Below are positions 41,042-50,969 of a stretch of 64,000 bases of DNA, piece by piece. Position numbers and translations under genes: made by a program. The DNA comes from Rhodococcus sp. IEGM 1379 (GTDB taxonomy: Bacteria; Actinomycetota; Actinomycetes; Mycobacteriales; Mycobacteriaceae), in contig NZ_JASHKR010000001.1 of the NCBI RefSeq assembly GCF_030056815.1, forward strand, positions 1-64,000, written 5' to 3'. Each line of letters opens with the position of its first letter. Positions within the stretch are counted from its first letter, which is position 1. The notes beneath the pieces were generated by a model. The model did no database searches. It was given only the letters and a program-made list of their open reading frames with translations, and was not told where the DNA came from.

Positions 41042-43768
41042 ATGAGCAATAGTGAACAGAGTTCCGACGTGGAACTCAGCAAGTTCGTCTCGGGGTTGAA
41101 GTTCGAACTCGATCCCTTCCAGGTCAAGGCCTGCCGGGCTCTCGAGGACGGTCATGGAGTACTGGTGTGCGCGCCTACGGGCGCGGGCAAGACGGTGGTC
41201 GGTGAGTTCGCCGTCCACTTGGCGCTGGCTGCTGGGCGGAAGTGTTTCTACACCACGCCCATCAAAGCGCTCAGCAATCAGAAGTACTCCGAGCTGGTCG
41301 AGCGGTACGGATCCAGCGAAGTCGGGTTGCTGACCGGAGACTCCAGCATCAACTCCGACGCTCCCGTCGTTGTCATGACCACCGAAGTGCTCCGCAACAT
41401 GCTGTACGCCAATTCCGAAGCACTGCGCGGGCTCTCTCACGTCGTCATGGACGAGGTTCACTACCTCGCTGATCGGTTCCGCGGCGCGGTGTGGGAAGAA
41501 GTGATCCTGCACCTCTCCGAGGACGTGCGCTTGGTGAGTTTGTCCGCGACGGTCAGCAACGCCGAAGAATTCGGTGCGTGGATGGAAACCGTTCGTGGTG
41601 ACACCACAGTGGTAGTCGACGAAACGCGCCCGATTCCGCTGTGGCAGCACATCATGGTCGGCCGTCGCATCTTCGACCTCTTCGACAGCCGCAGCCTTCC
41701 GTCTGCCGGTCCCAAGACATTTGTCGTCGATCAGGATTTGGTTCGGCACGTCAAGGAACGTCAGGCCCTCGATCGGGTAGAGAGCTGGCAGCCGCGCGGA
41801 CGCGGTCGCAGCCGCTACCAGAGTGCCAACGATTTCCGTCCGCTCCCACGGCCCGACGTGATCGCACAACTCGACCGGGACGGGTTACTGCCGGCGATCA
41901 CCTTCATCTTTTCTCGCGCCGGCTGCGACGCCGCGCTTGCACAATGCGTGCGCTCACGCCTGGATCTGACGACGCCCGAGCAGGTACGTGAGATCGACGC
42001 GATCATCGAGAAGCACACCGGCGAACTTCCCAAGGACGACTTGGAAGTGCTCGGCTATTGGGAGTGGCGCAAAGCGCTGCAGCGTGGATTGGCTGCCCAC
42101 CATGCCGGAATGTTGCCGGCCTTCCGGCAGACCGTCGAGGAACTTTTTGTGAAGGGTCTTGTGCGAGCGGTGTTCGCGACCGAGACGTTGGCGCTTGGTA
42201 TCAACATGCCGGCCCGAACGGTCGTGCTCGAACGTCTGGTCAAATACAACGGCGAAACGCATGCCGAACTCACCCCGGGTGAGTACACGCAGCTCACCGG
42301 CCGTGCGGGCCGTCGAGGGATCGATGTCGAAGGCCACGCAGTTGTTCTGTGGCAGCCCGGCGTCGAGCCGCTCGATGTCGCCGGTTTGGCGTCGACACGA
42401 ACCTTCCCGTTGCGCAGTTCGTTCAAGCCGTCCTACAACATGTCGATCAATCTTGTCGATCGGATGGGGGCCGAGGAGTCTCGCACGCTGCTCGAGAGAT
42501 CATTCGCGCAGTTCCAGGCAGACCGCTCGGTGGTCGGCCTGGTTCGAGGTATCGAACGCAACGAAGAGGCGCTGAAAGCGTTGCAGGAGAAGCTGGGCGG
42601 AGTCGACGGCGAGTACTACGAGTACGCGTCGCTGCGCGAGCGACTGAGTGCGCGTGAACGCAAGCTCGAGCGTGAAAGCCGCGAAGACCGTCGAGACAGC
42701 GCCGTCGAATCATTACGCACGCTGCGCCGGGGAAATGTGATTGCGATTCCGATCGGCCGACATTCCGGTACTGCCGTGGTGTTGGTACCCGACAATGATC
42801 CCAAGGATCCGCGGCCGCTGGTTCTGACCGAGGATCAGTGGGCCGGCAAGCTTTCTGCGGCAGATTTTCCGGAGGCGGCAGAAGTTCTCGGCGAAATGCG
42901 ATTGCCGAAGTTGGTAGATCACCACACCGCACGCGTTCGACGCGATCTGGCGTCGTCGCTACGGAGTACCGGAATCACCGCGCCGCGGCGCAAGAAGCGG
43001 CACAAAGGCGGCGCTTCCGAGGACGCCGAGGTGGCGTCACTGCGGCGCGCGATTCGTGTACACCCGTGCCACAGTTGGCCGGACCGCGATCACCTCGGGC
43101 GAATCGGTGAGAAGTACAACCGCTTGGCACGCGAAACTCAGACGATGCGGGAGAAGGCGAAGGCCACCACCAATTCGCTGGCGCGAACTTTCGACCGCAT
43201 TGTTTCTCTCCTGAAGGAACGCGGATACATGACCGCGGAATCGGCTCCCGAAGTTACGGAAGCCGGTCGACGGTTGAGCAGAATCTACTGCGAAAGCGAC
43301 CTCCTTGTGGCCGAGGCATTGCGCACGGGCATCTGGAAGGGGCTGACACCGGCAGAACTCGCCGGAGTCGTATCCTCGGTCATCTTCGAGTCACGACGCG
43401 AGGGTGACACCGCGGATCGGGTACCGAGCCAAGCGATTCGCCTCGCGCTCAACGACACACAGCGGCTATGGAGTGAATTGCGCTCCGACGAAATACGTCA
43501 CAAACTGCCGCCGACGCGAGAGCCCGATCTGGGTTTCGTGACAGCTGTTTACCATTGGGCAAGCGATCACTCACTGGTCGAGGCACTGATCGCGACAGGT
43601 ATGCAGGGTCGGGCGCTCTCGGCGGGTGATTTTGTACGCTGGTGCCGTCAGGTCATCGATCTACTGGACCAGGTGCGTCTGACATCGACGGATCCCGACG
43701 TCGCGAAGACTGCAGCCAAAGCGGTCGGAGCGATTCGCCGCGGGGTAGTTGCCGTCGACGCAGCTTGA
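41042..43768 (+). CDS. helY: Ski2-like DEAD/DEVH-box helicase HelY
   Basis: 908 residues from the ATG at 41042 (a GTG two codons earlier is an alternative). Motif I APTGAGKT, the DEVH box in MDEVHYLAD, and TGRAGRRGID as motif VI define a Ski2/Mtr4-like RNA helicase. The C-terminal half holds the DSHCT-type region (IRVHPCHSWPDRDHLGRIGEKYNRL). In actinobacteria it is the counterpart of M. tuberculosis HelY and probably acts in RNA turnover. It follows tatC by 80 bp. Confidence 0.95.
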   Translation: MSNSEQSSDVELSKFVSGLKFELDPFQVKACRALEDGHGVLVCAPTGAGKTVVGEFAVHLALAAGRKCFYTTPIKALSNQKYSELVERYGSSEVGLLTGDSSINSDAPVVVMTTEVLRNMLYANSEALRGLSHVVMDEVHYLADRFRGAVWEEVILHLSEDVRLVSLSATVSNAEEFGAWMETVRGDTTVVVDETRPIPLWQHIMVGRRIFDLFDSRSLPSAGPKTFVVDQDLVRHVKERQALDRVESWQPRGRGRSRYQSANDFRPLPRPDVIAQLDRDGLLPAITFIFSRAGCDAALAQCVRSRLDLTTPEQVREIDAIIEKHTGELPKDDLEVLGYWEWRKALQRGLAAHHAGMLPAFRQTVEELFVKGLVRAVFATETLALGINMPARTVVLERLVKYNGETHAELTPGEYTQLTGRAGRRGIDVEGHAVVLWQPGVEPLDVAGLASTRTFPLRSSFKPSYNMSINLVDRMGAEESRTLLERSFAQFQADRSVVGLVRGIERNEEALKALQEKLGGVDGEYYEYASLRERLSARERKLERESREDRRDSAVESLRTLRRGNVIAIPIGRHSGTAVVLVPDNDPKDPRPLVLTEDQWAGKLSAADFPEAAEVLGEMRLPKLVDHHTARVRRDLASSLRSTGITAPRRKKRHKGGASEDAEVASLRRAIRVHPCHSWPDRDHLGRIGEKYNRLARETQTMREKAKATTNSLARTFDRIVSLLKERGYMTAESAPEVTEAGRRLSRIYCESDLLVAEALRTGIWKGLTPAELAGVVSSVIFESRREGDTADRVPSQAIRLALNDTQRLWSELRSDEIRHKLPPTREPDLGFVTAVYHWASDHSLVEALIATGMQGRALSAGDFVRWCRQVIDLLDQVRLTSTDPDVAKTAAKAVGAIRRGVVAVDAA

Positions 43769-43867
43769 TCGCGGACTGTGTGGTTGGATTCGCAGGAGTG
43801 GCGTGTGCGCGGTAACTGAAGGCAGAAGCTTTCGAGCGTGACTGACAGATTTCGAGTGGAGGCGAAG

Positions 43868-44566
43868 ATGAGCGGGCCTTACGGACCGAACGATCCGAAT
43901 CGGCAGTGGGGTCCCGGTGAACAGCCACCTCAGCAGCAGTGGGGACAGCCGATGCCGCCGCAGGGGGGACAGCCACAGGGGCAGCCCGCGTGGGGTCAGC
44001 CTGGATACGGACAGCCCGGCCAACCGCAGGGGCAGCCACAAGGCCAGCCTTATGGTCATCCGCAACCGTGGGGTCAACCTCAGCAGCCGGGACAGGCGCA
44101 GCCTGGCCAGTGGGGTCAGCCGCCGGCAGGAGACCAGACTCAGGTCTGGGGTCAGCAGCCTGCCCCGCAGCAGCAACAGGCGTGGGGCGCCCAACCCGGC
44201 GGACCAGTGCCCGGCGCACCGGTGCAGTGGAACCAAGGACCACCGCCCCAGGGCGCAAAGTCGAAGAAGCCACTGATCTTTGCCGCGATCGGTGTACTCG
44301 TCGTCCTGGCTGGTGTCGTGATCGGCCTTTTCGTGATGATGGGCAAGAACACGCTGGATCAGAACGCTGCTGCCAAGGGTGTCGAGCAAATCGTCACCGA
44401 GTCATACGGGGCCAAGGGCGTCAGCAACGTTTCATGCCCATCCGGTCAGGAAATCAAGTCCGGTGGGAAGTTCACCTGCACGCTCTCGATCTCGGGAGAG
44501 AAGAAGTCCGTGACGGTGACGTTTGTCGACGACAAGGGCACGTACGAAGTTTCTCGCCCCAACTGA
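43868..44566 (+). CDS. Membrane-anchored DUF4333 protein with Gln/Pro/Gly-rich N-terminus
   Basis: 232 residues from the ATG at 43868 (GGAGG just before). Residues 1-135 are cytoplasmic and very rich in Gln-Pro-Gly-Trp repeats (GQPQGQP, WGQP units). One membrane helix at about 138-162 follows, then a small outer domain with CPSGQEIKSGGKFTC, the Cys pair of DUF4333. Comparable repeats occur in actinobacterial division and secretion proteins. Function unknown. Its stop is one base away from the stop of the convergent exonuclease. Confidence 0.85.
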   Translation: MSGPYGPNDPNRQWGPGEQPPQQQWGQPMPPQGGQPQGQPAWGQPGYGQPGQPQGQPQGQPYGHPQPWGQPQQPGQAQPGQWGQPPAGDQTQVWGQQPAPQQQQAWGAQPGGPVPGAPVQWNQGPPPQGAKSKKPLIFAAIGVLVVLAGVVIGLFVMMGKNTLDQNAAAKGVEQIVTESYGAKGVSNVSCPSGQEIKSGGKFTCTLSISGEKKSVTVTFVDDKGTYEVSRPN

Positions 44567-44574
44567 TCAGTTGG
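44559..44574. repeat. Perfect 16-bp palindrome spanning two stop codons
   Basis: CCAACTGATCAGTTGG covers the stop of the DUF4333 gene (44564-44566) and the stop of the convergent exonuclease gene (44567-44569), which abut with no gap. It may act as a weak bidirectional terminator, or simply be a shared constraint. Confidence 0.75.
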
Positions 44575-45529
44575 ATCGGTTTGCCGCTGCAGCCTCGAGC
44601 GCAGCGGCAAGCCGGCCGGCAGAGCGTTCGATTCCCAGTGCAGCGGCCACAGTCTCGAATCGTGCCGGGTCCACCGGCGCTGCGGGGAGTGCATCTGATT
44701 TCGAGAACTGCACGTCCGCGTCCCGGACCACTCGCACTACCGGCAATGCGGCGTCAAGGTACGCCTTCGCTTCCGGTGACGTAAGTTTCGCGCGAATACC
44801 TTTCGCCATATCCGATGCGGGATCATCTGCGGCCGTACGTATTTCGGCGAGCGAACCGTATCGGAGCATGAGCGTCGACGCAGTTTTTTCGCCGACACCT
44901 TTGATACCGGGTAGGCCGTCGGACGAATCTCCGCGCAGCACAGCAAGTTCCGCATACGCCACACCGGCACGGTCACCGGGCACACCGTATTTTTCGGCTA
45001 CCTCGGCAGGTCCGAACAGTTCTGCCTTGGACAATCCGCGGCCCACGTACAGGACCCGGACGGGTACGTAGTCGTCGCTGACAACTTGGAGTAGATCGCG
45101 GTCACCGCTCACGACGATGGTGAGATCGTCGCGTTCGGTGGCGGCAAGAGTGCCCAGGACGTCGTCGGCTTCGAGGCCAATTGCGCCGGCGGTTGCGATA
45201 CCGGCAGCTGCGAGAACGTCCTTGATCATGTCGACCTGGGGCGTCAGGGTGTCCGGTACTTCCTCGGACGAGCCGTCAGACCCTTCTGCCACCCGGTGCG
45301 CCTTGTACGTCGGTATGGCGTCAACGCGAAACTGTGGACGCCAGTCGAGATCGAGGCACACCGCGAGGCGGCTCGGTTGGTGCTTGGTGATCAGTGACGC
45401 AACCATGTCGGTGAATCCGCGTACCGCGTTGACCGGCCTGCCTTCGGAATCGACAAACGACTCGGGCAGTGCGTAGAACGCACGAAACCACAGGCTGGCA
45501 CCGTCAAGGAGAAGCAAAGGCCCACTCAT
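44567..45529 (-). CDS. 5'-3' exonuclease (flap endonuclease domain)
   Basis: 320 residues from the ATG at 45529. It is the Pol I N-terminal nuclease type without a polymerase: [36 protein letters not shown] and [16 protein letters not shown] (helix-hairpin-helix) are all present. Acidic metal ligands are kept (Asp in [19 protein letters not shown]). It may remove RNA primers or flaps alongside Pol I. Positional match Rv2090. It is divergent from the M24 peptidase. Confidence 0.93.
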   Translation of the reverse strand: MSGPLLLLDGASLWFRAFYALPESFVDSEGRPVNAVRGFTDMVASLITKHQPSRLAVCLDLDWRPQFRVDAIPTYKAHRVAEGSDGSSEEVPDTLTPQVDMIKDVLAAAGIATAGAIGLEADDVLGTLAATERDDLTIVVSGDRDLLQVVSDDYVPVRVLYVGRGLSKAELFGPAEVAEKYGVPGDRAGVAYAELAVLRGDSSDGLPGIKGVGEKTASTLMLRYGSLAEIRTAADDPASDMAKGIRAKLTSPEAKAYLDAALPVVRVVRDADVQFSKSDALPAAPVDPARFETVAAALGIERSAGRLAAALEAAAANRSN

Positions 45530-45588
45530 GGTCCACATCTTGCCAGTCGGCACTACTCACCCTGCCTGTCGGCACTAATCTGGACACC

Positions 45589-46722
45589 ATGAACTCTCCC
45601 GCTGACCATGGTTCACGTTTCGCTTCTGCCGTCTACAGCTCTCGGATCGCCCGCGCCGCGGAGTTGGCGCGGGGAGCTGGTTTGGATGGTCTGGTGGTGA
45701 CACCGGGGCCGGACCTGCGGTATCTGACGGGTTCGCGGGCCGATTCCTTCGAGCGACTGACGGCCCTGGTCATTGCTGCGGACGGCGCACAGGCGTCGGT
45801 GGTGTTGCCGCGGCTGGAATTGGCGTCGCTCAAGGAATCTGCGGCGGGAGACCTCGGTCTGGATGTCCTGGACTGGGTGGACGGCGTTGATCCGTACGCC
45901 ATCGTGGCTGGGCTGCTGCCGGCCGGCGCGAAGGTGGCGGTCACCGACGCGATGCCCGCGCTTCACCTCATTCCCCTAGCGGATGCAGTGGGTACGCTGC
46001 CGATCCTGGCGACCGCGGTACTGCGGGAACTGCGCATGGTCAAAGACACTGCCGAGATCGATGCATTGCGTCGGGCGGGGCAGGCAATTGATCGTGTGCA
46101 CGCACGGATGGCGGAGTTCCTGACCGCCGGACGGACGGAAGCGCAAGTGGCTGCGGCGATTTCAGCTGCAATTCTCGAAGAGGGTCATACGGCGGCTGCG
46201 TTTGTCATCGTGGGTTCGGGCCCCCATGGCGCCGATCCCCACCATGAGGTGTCGGACCGGGTGATCAAAAATGGCGACGTCGTCGTGATCGACATCGGCG
46301 GACCGGTCGAGCCCGGCTACAACTCCGACTCCACCCGTACGTACAGCATGGGGGAGCCTTCCGCGGACGTCGCAGCTCAGTTCGCGGTTCTCGAAGCCGC
46401 GCAGCAGGCGGCGGTGGACGCCGTACGCCCGGGTGTCTCTGCAGAGTCTGTCGATGCTGCGGCCCGCGAAGTGCTTGCAGCGCAAGGACTCGCCGAGGTG
46501 TTCGTCCACCGCACCGGTCACGGTATCGGCTTGTCGGTGCACGAGGAGCCGTACATCGTCGAGGGCAACAGTATCGAGCTGATCGAAGGTATGGCATTTA
46601 GCATTGAACCGGGAATCTACTTCAGCGGAAACTGGGGTGCTCGCATCGAGGACATCGTGGTTGTCACCGCCGACGGTTGTGAATCGTTCAACAACCGTCC
46701 GCACGGGTTGACTGTTCTCTGA
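45589..46722 (+). CDS. M24-family aminopeptidase (Xaa-Pro dipeptidase-like)
   Basis: 377 residues. N-terminal creatinase-like domain (LVVTPGPDLRYLTGSRADSFERL) and a pita-bread catalytic domain with metal ligands in VIDIGGPVEPGYNSDSTRTY, HRTGHGIGLSVHEEP and SIEPGIYF. It probably cuts dipeptides ending in proline. The M. tuberculosis gene in this place is called pepE. The start at 45589 is 59 bp from the divergent exonuclease start. Confidence 0.93.
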   Translation: MNSPADHGSRFASAVYSSRIARAAELARGAGLDGLVVTPGPDLRYLTGSRADSFERLTALVIAADGAQASVVLPRLELASLKESAAGDLGLDVLDWVDGVDPYAIVAGLLPAGAKVAVTDAMPALHLIPLADAVGTLPILATAVLRELRMVKDTAEIDALRRAGQAIDRVHARMAEFLTAGRTEAQVAAAISAAILEEGHTAAAFVIVGSGPHGADPHHEVSDRVIKNGDVVVIDIGGPVEPGYNSDSTRTYSMGEPSADVAAQFAVLEAAQQAAVDAVRPGVSAESVDAAAREVLAAQGLAEVFVHRTGHGIGLSVHEEPYIVEGNSIELIEGMAFSIEPGIYFSGNWGARIEDIVVVTADGCESFNNRPHGLTVL

Positions 46723-46879
46723 CCTTCCGATCGGGCCGGGCAACGTGTCGAAACGAGTAGGGAACGAGCGGTCGTGAATGCACACAAGTCGTCTTCAGTT
46801 GGCTGGATGTGGCTGGCCGTGCGGCGTTGTGTGCAGTCACGAACACCGAAGCTGCGAGAGGAAAGCAGATGACCCACGC

Positions 46880-47302
46880 CTAACTCGAGGCTCCGATTTT
46901 GAATGCTGGTGACCCGAGAATTCGGCTGACCTCGATTTCGATGACCACTCGGGCCGGATTGATTCGCGGCTGTCGGTAGCGCTCGGCGTAACGCGCGACG
47001 GCGTCGGCCACAGATTCCGGGTCAGTGAGCACACGCGCCGGGCCTTCCAGCGTGAGCCAGCGTCCGCCGTCGACGGAGCCGATGGCAGCGTAACCGCCCC
47101 TGGCTGCGTTGACAGCTTTCTGTGAGCCCCCGCTCGTGATGACCCGCGCTTTTCCTGCTTCCTGATCCCAGGTGAACCCGACTGCAACCACGTGCGGAGT
47201 GCCGTTCGGGCGCAGTGTCGTCAGGGTGGCGAGATGGTATTCGCGGACGAAGGCCAAACCGTCTTCGGAGAGCGCGGCCGTCGTGCGGGGGGTGATGGTC
47301 AT
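46880..47302 (-). CDS. PPOX-fold F420-binding protein (Rv2074-like)
   Basis: 140 residues from the ATG at 47302. The split-barrel is visible in [41 protein letters not shown]. Rv2074, at the same place in M. tuberculosis, is an F420-dependent biliverdin reductase, so F420 is the likely cofactor here. It is divergent from the SDR gene with about 30 bp between starts, so they share a promoter region. Confidence 0.85.
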   Translation of the reverse strand: MTITPRTTAALSEDGLAFVREYHLATLTTLRPNGTPHVVAVGFTWDQEAGKARVITSGGSQKAVNAARGGYAAIGSVDGGRWLTLEGPARVLTDPESVADAVARYAERYRQPRINPARVVIEIEVSRILGSPAFKIGASS

Positions 47303-47332
47303 GCCACGACGGTAATCGAGGAGACTAATGCG

Positions 47333-48094
47333 GTGACTTCGGGTGCAAACAATGAACATGCCGAGACGGTTCTCCTACTGGGAGGGCGCAGTGAGATAGG
47401 TCTGGAGATAGCCGTTCGACTGGCGCCTGGTCGGCGGATCGTACTGGCGGCGCGGCGGAGTGGTGAACTTGAACAGCAGAGCAAGATGTTGCGCGGTGCC
47501 GGAGCTGCCGCGGTCGGTGTTGTCGAATTCGACGCCGATGCAACTCAGAGTCATGGATCTGTCCTCGAGCAGGTAGTAGCCGCCCACGGACCGATTTCGA
47601 TCGCTGTACTGGCGTTCGGGATCCTCGGTGATCAGTCTCGCGCCGAAACCGATGCTGCGCACGCCGTCGCAGTTGTTCACACTGACTACGTCGCGCAGGT
47701 CAGCATCTTGACTCACCTGGCGGAGTTGATGAAGCGTCAAGGCCGCGGCAAGATCGTGGTCTTCTCGTCGGTGGCGGGCGTTCGGGTGCGGCGCGCAAAC
47801 TACGTCTACGGTTCAGCCAAAGCGGGTTTGGACGGTTTTGCCAGCGGGCTCGGTGACGCGTTGCACGGCACCGGAGTTCAACTGCTGCTGGTGCGGCCGG
47901 GATTCGTGATCGGAAAGATGACGGAGGGCATGACGCCCGCGCCGATGTCGAGCACACCGTCACAGGTTGCCGACGCCGTCGTTCGTGGTTTGAAGTCGGG
48001 GGCTACGAGGGTGTGGGTGCCCCGGATCCTGCAGCCTGTGTTCTTCGTGATGCGCCTTCTGCCGCAATCGATCTGGCGGCGGATGCCGCGATGA
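47333..48094 (+). CDS. Short-chain dehydrogenase, DprE2-like
   Basis: 253 residues from a GTG preceded by GAGGAG (47318-47323). The Rossmann loop [10 protein letters not shown] and the YGSAKAG catalytic Tyr/Lys with [17 protein letters not shown] fit the decaprenyl-phospho-ribulose 2-reductase group. The C-terminal end [22 protein letters not shown] is membrane-associating. It may reduce a cell-wall sugar intermediate. Its stop overlaps the cobL start (ATGA), so it shares translation with the cob genes although its chemistry is unrelated. Confidence 0.88.
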   Translation: MTSGANNEHAETVLLLGGRSEIGLEIAVRLAPGRRIVLAARRSGELEQQSKMLRGAGAAAVGVVEFDADATQSHGSVLEQVVAAHGPISIAVLAFGILGDQSRAETDAAHAVAVVHTDYVAQVSILTHLAELMKRQGRGKIVVFSSVAGVRVRRANYVYGSAKAGLDGFASGLGDALHGTGVQLLLVRPGFVIGKMTEGMTPAPMSSTPSQVADAVVRGLKSGATRVWVPRILQPVFFVMRLLPQSIWRRMPR

Positions 48095-49365
48095 TCGTGC
48101 GTGAACCCGTTGCTGTCGTCGGTCTGGGTGCCGATGGCTGGGACGGGTTGTCAGACGCTGCCAAACGTGCGGTTCAGGGAGCGCAGGTGCTGATGGGTTC
48201 GCCTCGGCAACTGGAATTGATCCCGCGAATCGACGGCGTATCGGTTGACCGCATCATGTGGCCTACCCCGATGATCCCGGCACTACCAGATTTGTTCGAG
48301 GCCAACGCTGATCGGCACGTTTGCGTGCTGGCCAGCGGGGATCCGATGTTCCACGGGATCGGCGTCACGCTGGTGCGTCTGTTGGGTGCAGACAACGTTC
48401 GGGTGTTCTCGCACCCGTCGTCGGTTGCATTGGCCAGTGCGCGAATGGGATGGGCGTCGGCGGATGTGGAGTTGGTGAGCCTGGTCAATCGCGTCGCGTC
48501 GACGGCGTTGGCGGCCGTCACCGAAGGGGCGCGCCTGTTGATCTTGAGCAACGGCAGCGCCACACCGGGTGAGGTGGCAATACTCTTGACCGAATCCGGT
48601 TTCGGCCGATCCGTGCTGACGGTTTTGGGTCACCTGGGCGGACCGAACGAATCGCGGACCGTTGCGCTCGCGCAGGACTGGGATATCGATTCCGCGGATG
48701 TTGATGCATTGAATATTGTTGCGGTGGAATGTGTCTCGGACGGTACCCGTCCCCGGCTGACGCGCACCCCCGGACTTCCCGATGCTGCCTTCTCCGGTGA
48801 CGGTCAGATGACCAAGCAGGAGATTCGCGCTTTGACACTGTGCGCGCTCGCACCGGCTCCCGGCGAGCATTTGTGGGACATCGGCGGCGGCTCCGGAACC
48901 ATCGCAATCGAATGGATGAGATCTCACCCACGCTGCACGGCAACCACTTTCGAGCGGGTTCCGTCGCGCGTTTCGCAGATCGAGAACAATGCTCAGGCAT
49001 TGGGTGTCCCGGCTCTCGATGTGCTGGGCACGGCGCCCGCATCATTTGCAGAAGTGCGTCGTAGTCCCGATGCGATTTTCATCGGCGGCGGCGTCACCCA
49101 ACCGGGAATGCTCGATGCCTGCTGGTCTGCGCTCGACATCGGCAGCAGGCTCGTCGCCAACGCGGTCACTGCGGAATCGGAAGCGCTGCTGCTCGAGTGG
49201 TTCACGCGGTACGGCGGAACTTTGCGCAGGCTGCAGGTGCAGCGTGCCGAACCCTTGGGAACATTCAACGTGTGGCGACCTCAACTGCCGGTAGTGCAGT
49301 GGTCGGTGACCAAAAAGCTGACGCCCGAAGATGGCGTCGACAAGTCGGAGGAAAACTCGAAATGA
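48091..49365 (+). CDS. cobL: Precorrin-6Y C5,C15-methyltransferase (decarboxylating)
   Basis: 424 residues, a CbiE-CbiT fusion. The N-terminal CbiE part starts VAVVGLGADGWDGLSD. The C-terminal CbiT part has the AdoMet loop LWDIGGGSGTIAIEWMRSHP. It methylates precorrin-6B at C-5 and C-15 and decarboxylates the acetate side chain at ring C. Coupled to SDR (4-base overlap) and to cobM (ATGA overlap at 49362). Confidence 0.95.
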   Translation: MIVREPVAVVGLGADGWDGLSDAAKRAVQGAQVLMGSPRQLELIPRIDGVSVDRIMWPTPMIPALPDLFEANADRHVCVLASGDPMFHGIGVTLVRLLGADNVRVFSHPSSVALASARMGWASADVELVSLVNRVASTALAAVTEGARLLILSNGSATPGEVAILLTESGFGRSVLTVLGHLGGPNESRTVALAQDWDIDSADVDALNIVAVECVSDGTRPRLTRTPGLPDAAFSGDGQMTKQEIRALTLCALAPAPGEHLWDIGGGSGTIAIEWMRSHPRCTATTFERVPSRVSQIENNAQALGVPALDVLGTAPASFAEVRRSPDAIFIGGGVTQPGMLDACWSALDIGSRLVANAVTAESEALLLEWFTRYGGTLRRLQVQRAEPLGTFNVWRPQLPVVQWSVTKKLTPEDGVDKSEENSK

Positions 49366-50111
49366 CCGTCCACTTCATCGGTGCGGGGCCCGGTGCGGCC
49401 GATTTGATCACGGTGCGCGCGCAGCGAATCATCGCTTCCAGTCCGGTGTGCCTGTACGCGGGCAGCCTGGTACCGGCAGAACTGCTCGAATCGTGCCCCG
49501 CCGACGCGCAGGTTGTCGATACGGCTCGATTGAGCCTCGACCAGATCACGGCACTGCTTATCGCCGCAGATTCCGCTGGGCATGACGTCGCGAGGTTGCA
49601 TTCCGGCGACCCGTCGATTTTCAGTGCAGTGGCTGAGCAGGCTCGACGCCTCGACGCGGCGGGAGTTCGATACGACATGATTCCCGGTGTTCCCGCATTT
49701 ACTGCCGCTGCCGCAGCGTTGGGCCGTGAACTGACGGTGCCGGGGGTATCTCAAACAATTGTTCTGACCAGGGTGTCCACCTTGTCGACGGCAATGCCTG
49801 ACGGTGAGGATCTTCGCTCGCTCGGCCGAAGCGGCGCAACGATGGTGATTCATCTCGGCGCGCACCGGATCGAGCAGATCGCTTCCGAACTTTCCGAGAA
49901 CTACGGGTCGGACTGCCCTGTGGCTGTGGTTGCATTCGCGTCGCGGCCCGAAGAAATCGTGGTTCGCGGAACATTGGGATCGATCGTGAACCTGGTTCAT
50001 GAGGTCGGCATCACCAAAACTGCTGTCGTGATCGTGGGCAGGGTACTGACCGCGGAAGGTTTCCCGGACAGCTACCTGTACTCGGCTGCGCGTGAGCGGA
50101 TTACGCACTGA
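49362..50111 (+). CDS. cobM: Precorrin-4 C11-methyltransferase
   Basis: 249 residues. The tetrapyrrole-methylase fold starts VHFIGAGPGAADLITVRAQ and has SGDPSIFSA and YDMIPGVPAFTAAAAALG. It methylates precorrin-4 at C-11. The start overlaps the cobL stop. Confidence 0.95.
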   Translation: MTVHFIGAGPGAADLITVRAQRIIASSPVCLYAGSLVPAELLESCPADAQVVDTARLSLDQITALLIAADSAGHDVARLHSGDPSIFSAVAEQARRLDAAGVRYDMIPGVPAFTAAAAALGRELTVPGVSQTIVLTRVSTLSTAMPDGEDLRSLGRSGATMVIHLGAHRIEQIASELSENYGSDCPVAVVAFASRPEEIVVRGTLGSIVNLVHEVGITKTAVVIVGRVLTAEGFPDSYLYSAARERITH

Positions 50112-50131
50112 ACGAGCAACGCCGGCGCCGT

Positions 50132-50878
50132 GTGCTTGTGCTCGGCGGCACGGGTGAGGGACGCGAAGTCGCTGCCCGCTTGGCAGATTCGTCCGAACTC
50201 GACGTGGTGACGTCGCTGGCGGGACGTGTGCGCGACCCTCGGTGGCCTGAGGGTGAAGTTCGGGTAGGCGGATTCGGGGGAGCGGAAGGGCTCGCGGAAT
50301 GGCTGCACGAGAACAGCATTCAGGCTGTGCTCGACGTCACGCATCCTTTTGCTGCTCGTATCACCGCCAACGCGCACCGGGCCGCTGCGGCCTGTTCGGT
50401 TCCGTTTGCGATCTGCCGACGTCCACCGTGGCGACAATGTGATGGTGACACATGGCTTCCCGCACGCGATCTCGATCATGCAGCCGAATTGGTACCGACA
50501 TTGGGCAGGCGCCCGTTCCTGACGATCGGCCGGCAAGGTGTGTCGGCGTTTGCCGGAGTTCACGGCGTAGATTTTCTGATTCGATCCATCGATCCGCCGA
50601 GTGGTGAGATGCCGGAGTCGTCGACGTTGATCTTGGCGCGGGGGCCGTTCAAGGTGGAATCAGAGGTCGCGCTGATGCAGCGCCATGACATCGACGTCGT
50701 GGTGACCAAAAGCAGCGGCGGCGATCAGACGTACGCCAAAATCGCTGCTGCCCGACAGTTGAAACTCCCCGTCGTGATGGTGGCGCGCCCACCGGTGCCG
50801 ACAGGTGCGCGCACCTACGAATCACCGGCTATGGCCGCGCAGTGGCTCGAATCCGTCCGAGGGTCAGAGCACGGATGA
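50132..50878 (+). CDS. cobK: Precorrin-6A reductase
   Basis: 248 residues from the GTG at 50132. The Rossmann-type start VLVLGGTGEGREVA and the DVTHPFAARITANA motif identify CobK/CbiJ. It reduces precorrin-6A to 6B with NADPH. No upstream start codon exists in frame apart from a CTG at 50108; the cobM stop is 20 bp upstream. Cob genes end here on this strand. Confidence 0.94.
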   Translation: MLVLGGTGEGREVAARLADSSELDVVTSLAGRVRDPRWPEGEVRVGGFGGAEGLAEWLHENSIQAVLDVTHPFAARITANAHRAAAACSVPFAICRRPPWRQCDGDTWLPARDLDHAAELVPTLGRRPFLTIGRQGVSAFAGVHGVDFLIRSIDPPSGEMPESSTLILARGPFKVESEVALMQRHDIDVVVTKSSGGDQTYAKIAAARQLKLPVVMVARPPVPTGARTYESPAMAAQWLESVRGSEHG

Positions 50879-50969
50879 CAACACCATCTGGTCGGTTTCA
50901 GGTTCGTCTAAGGTTCGCGGCACATACTGGAACCATGTGGGGATCGGGCAACAAACACCGAGGTCGGAC

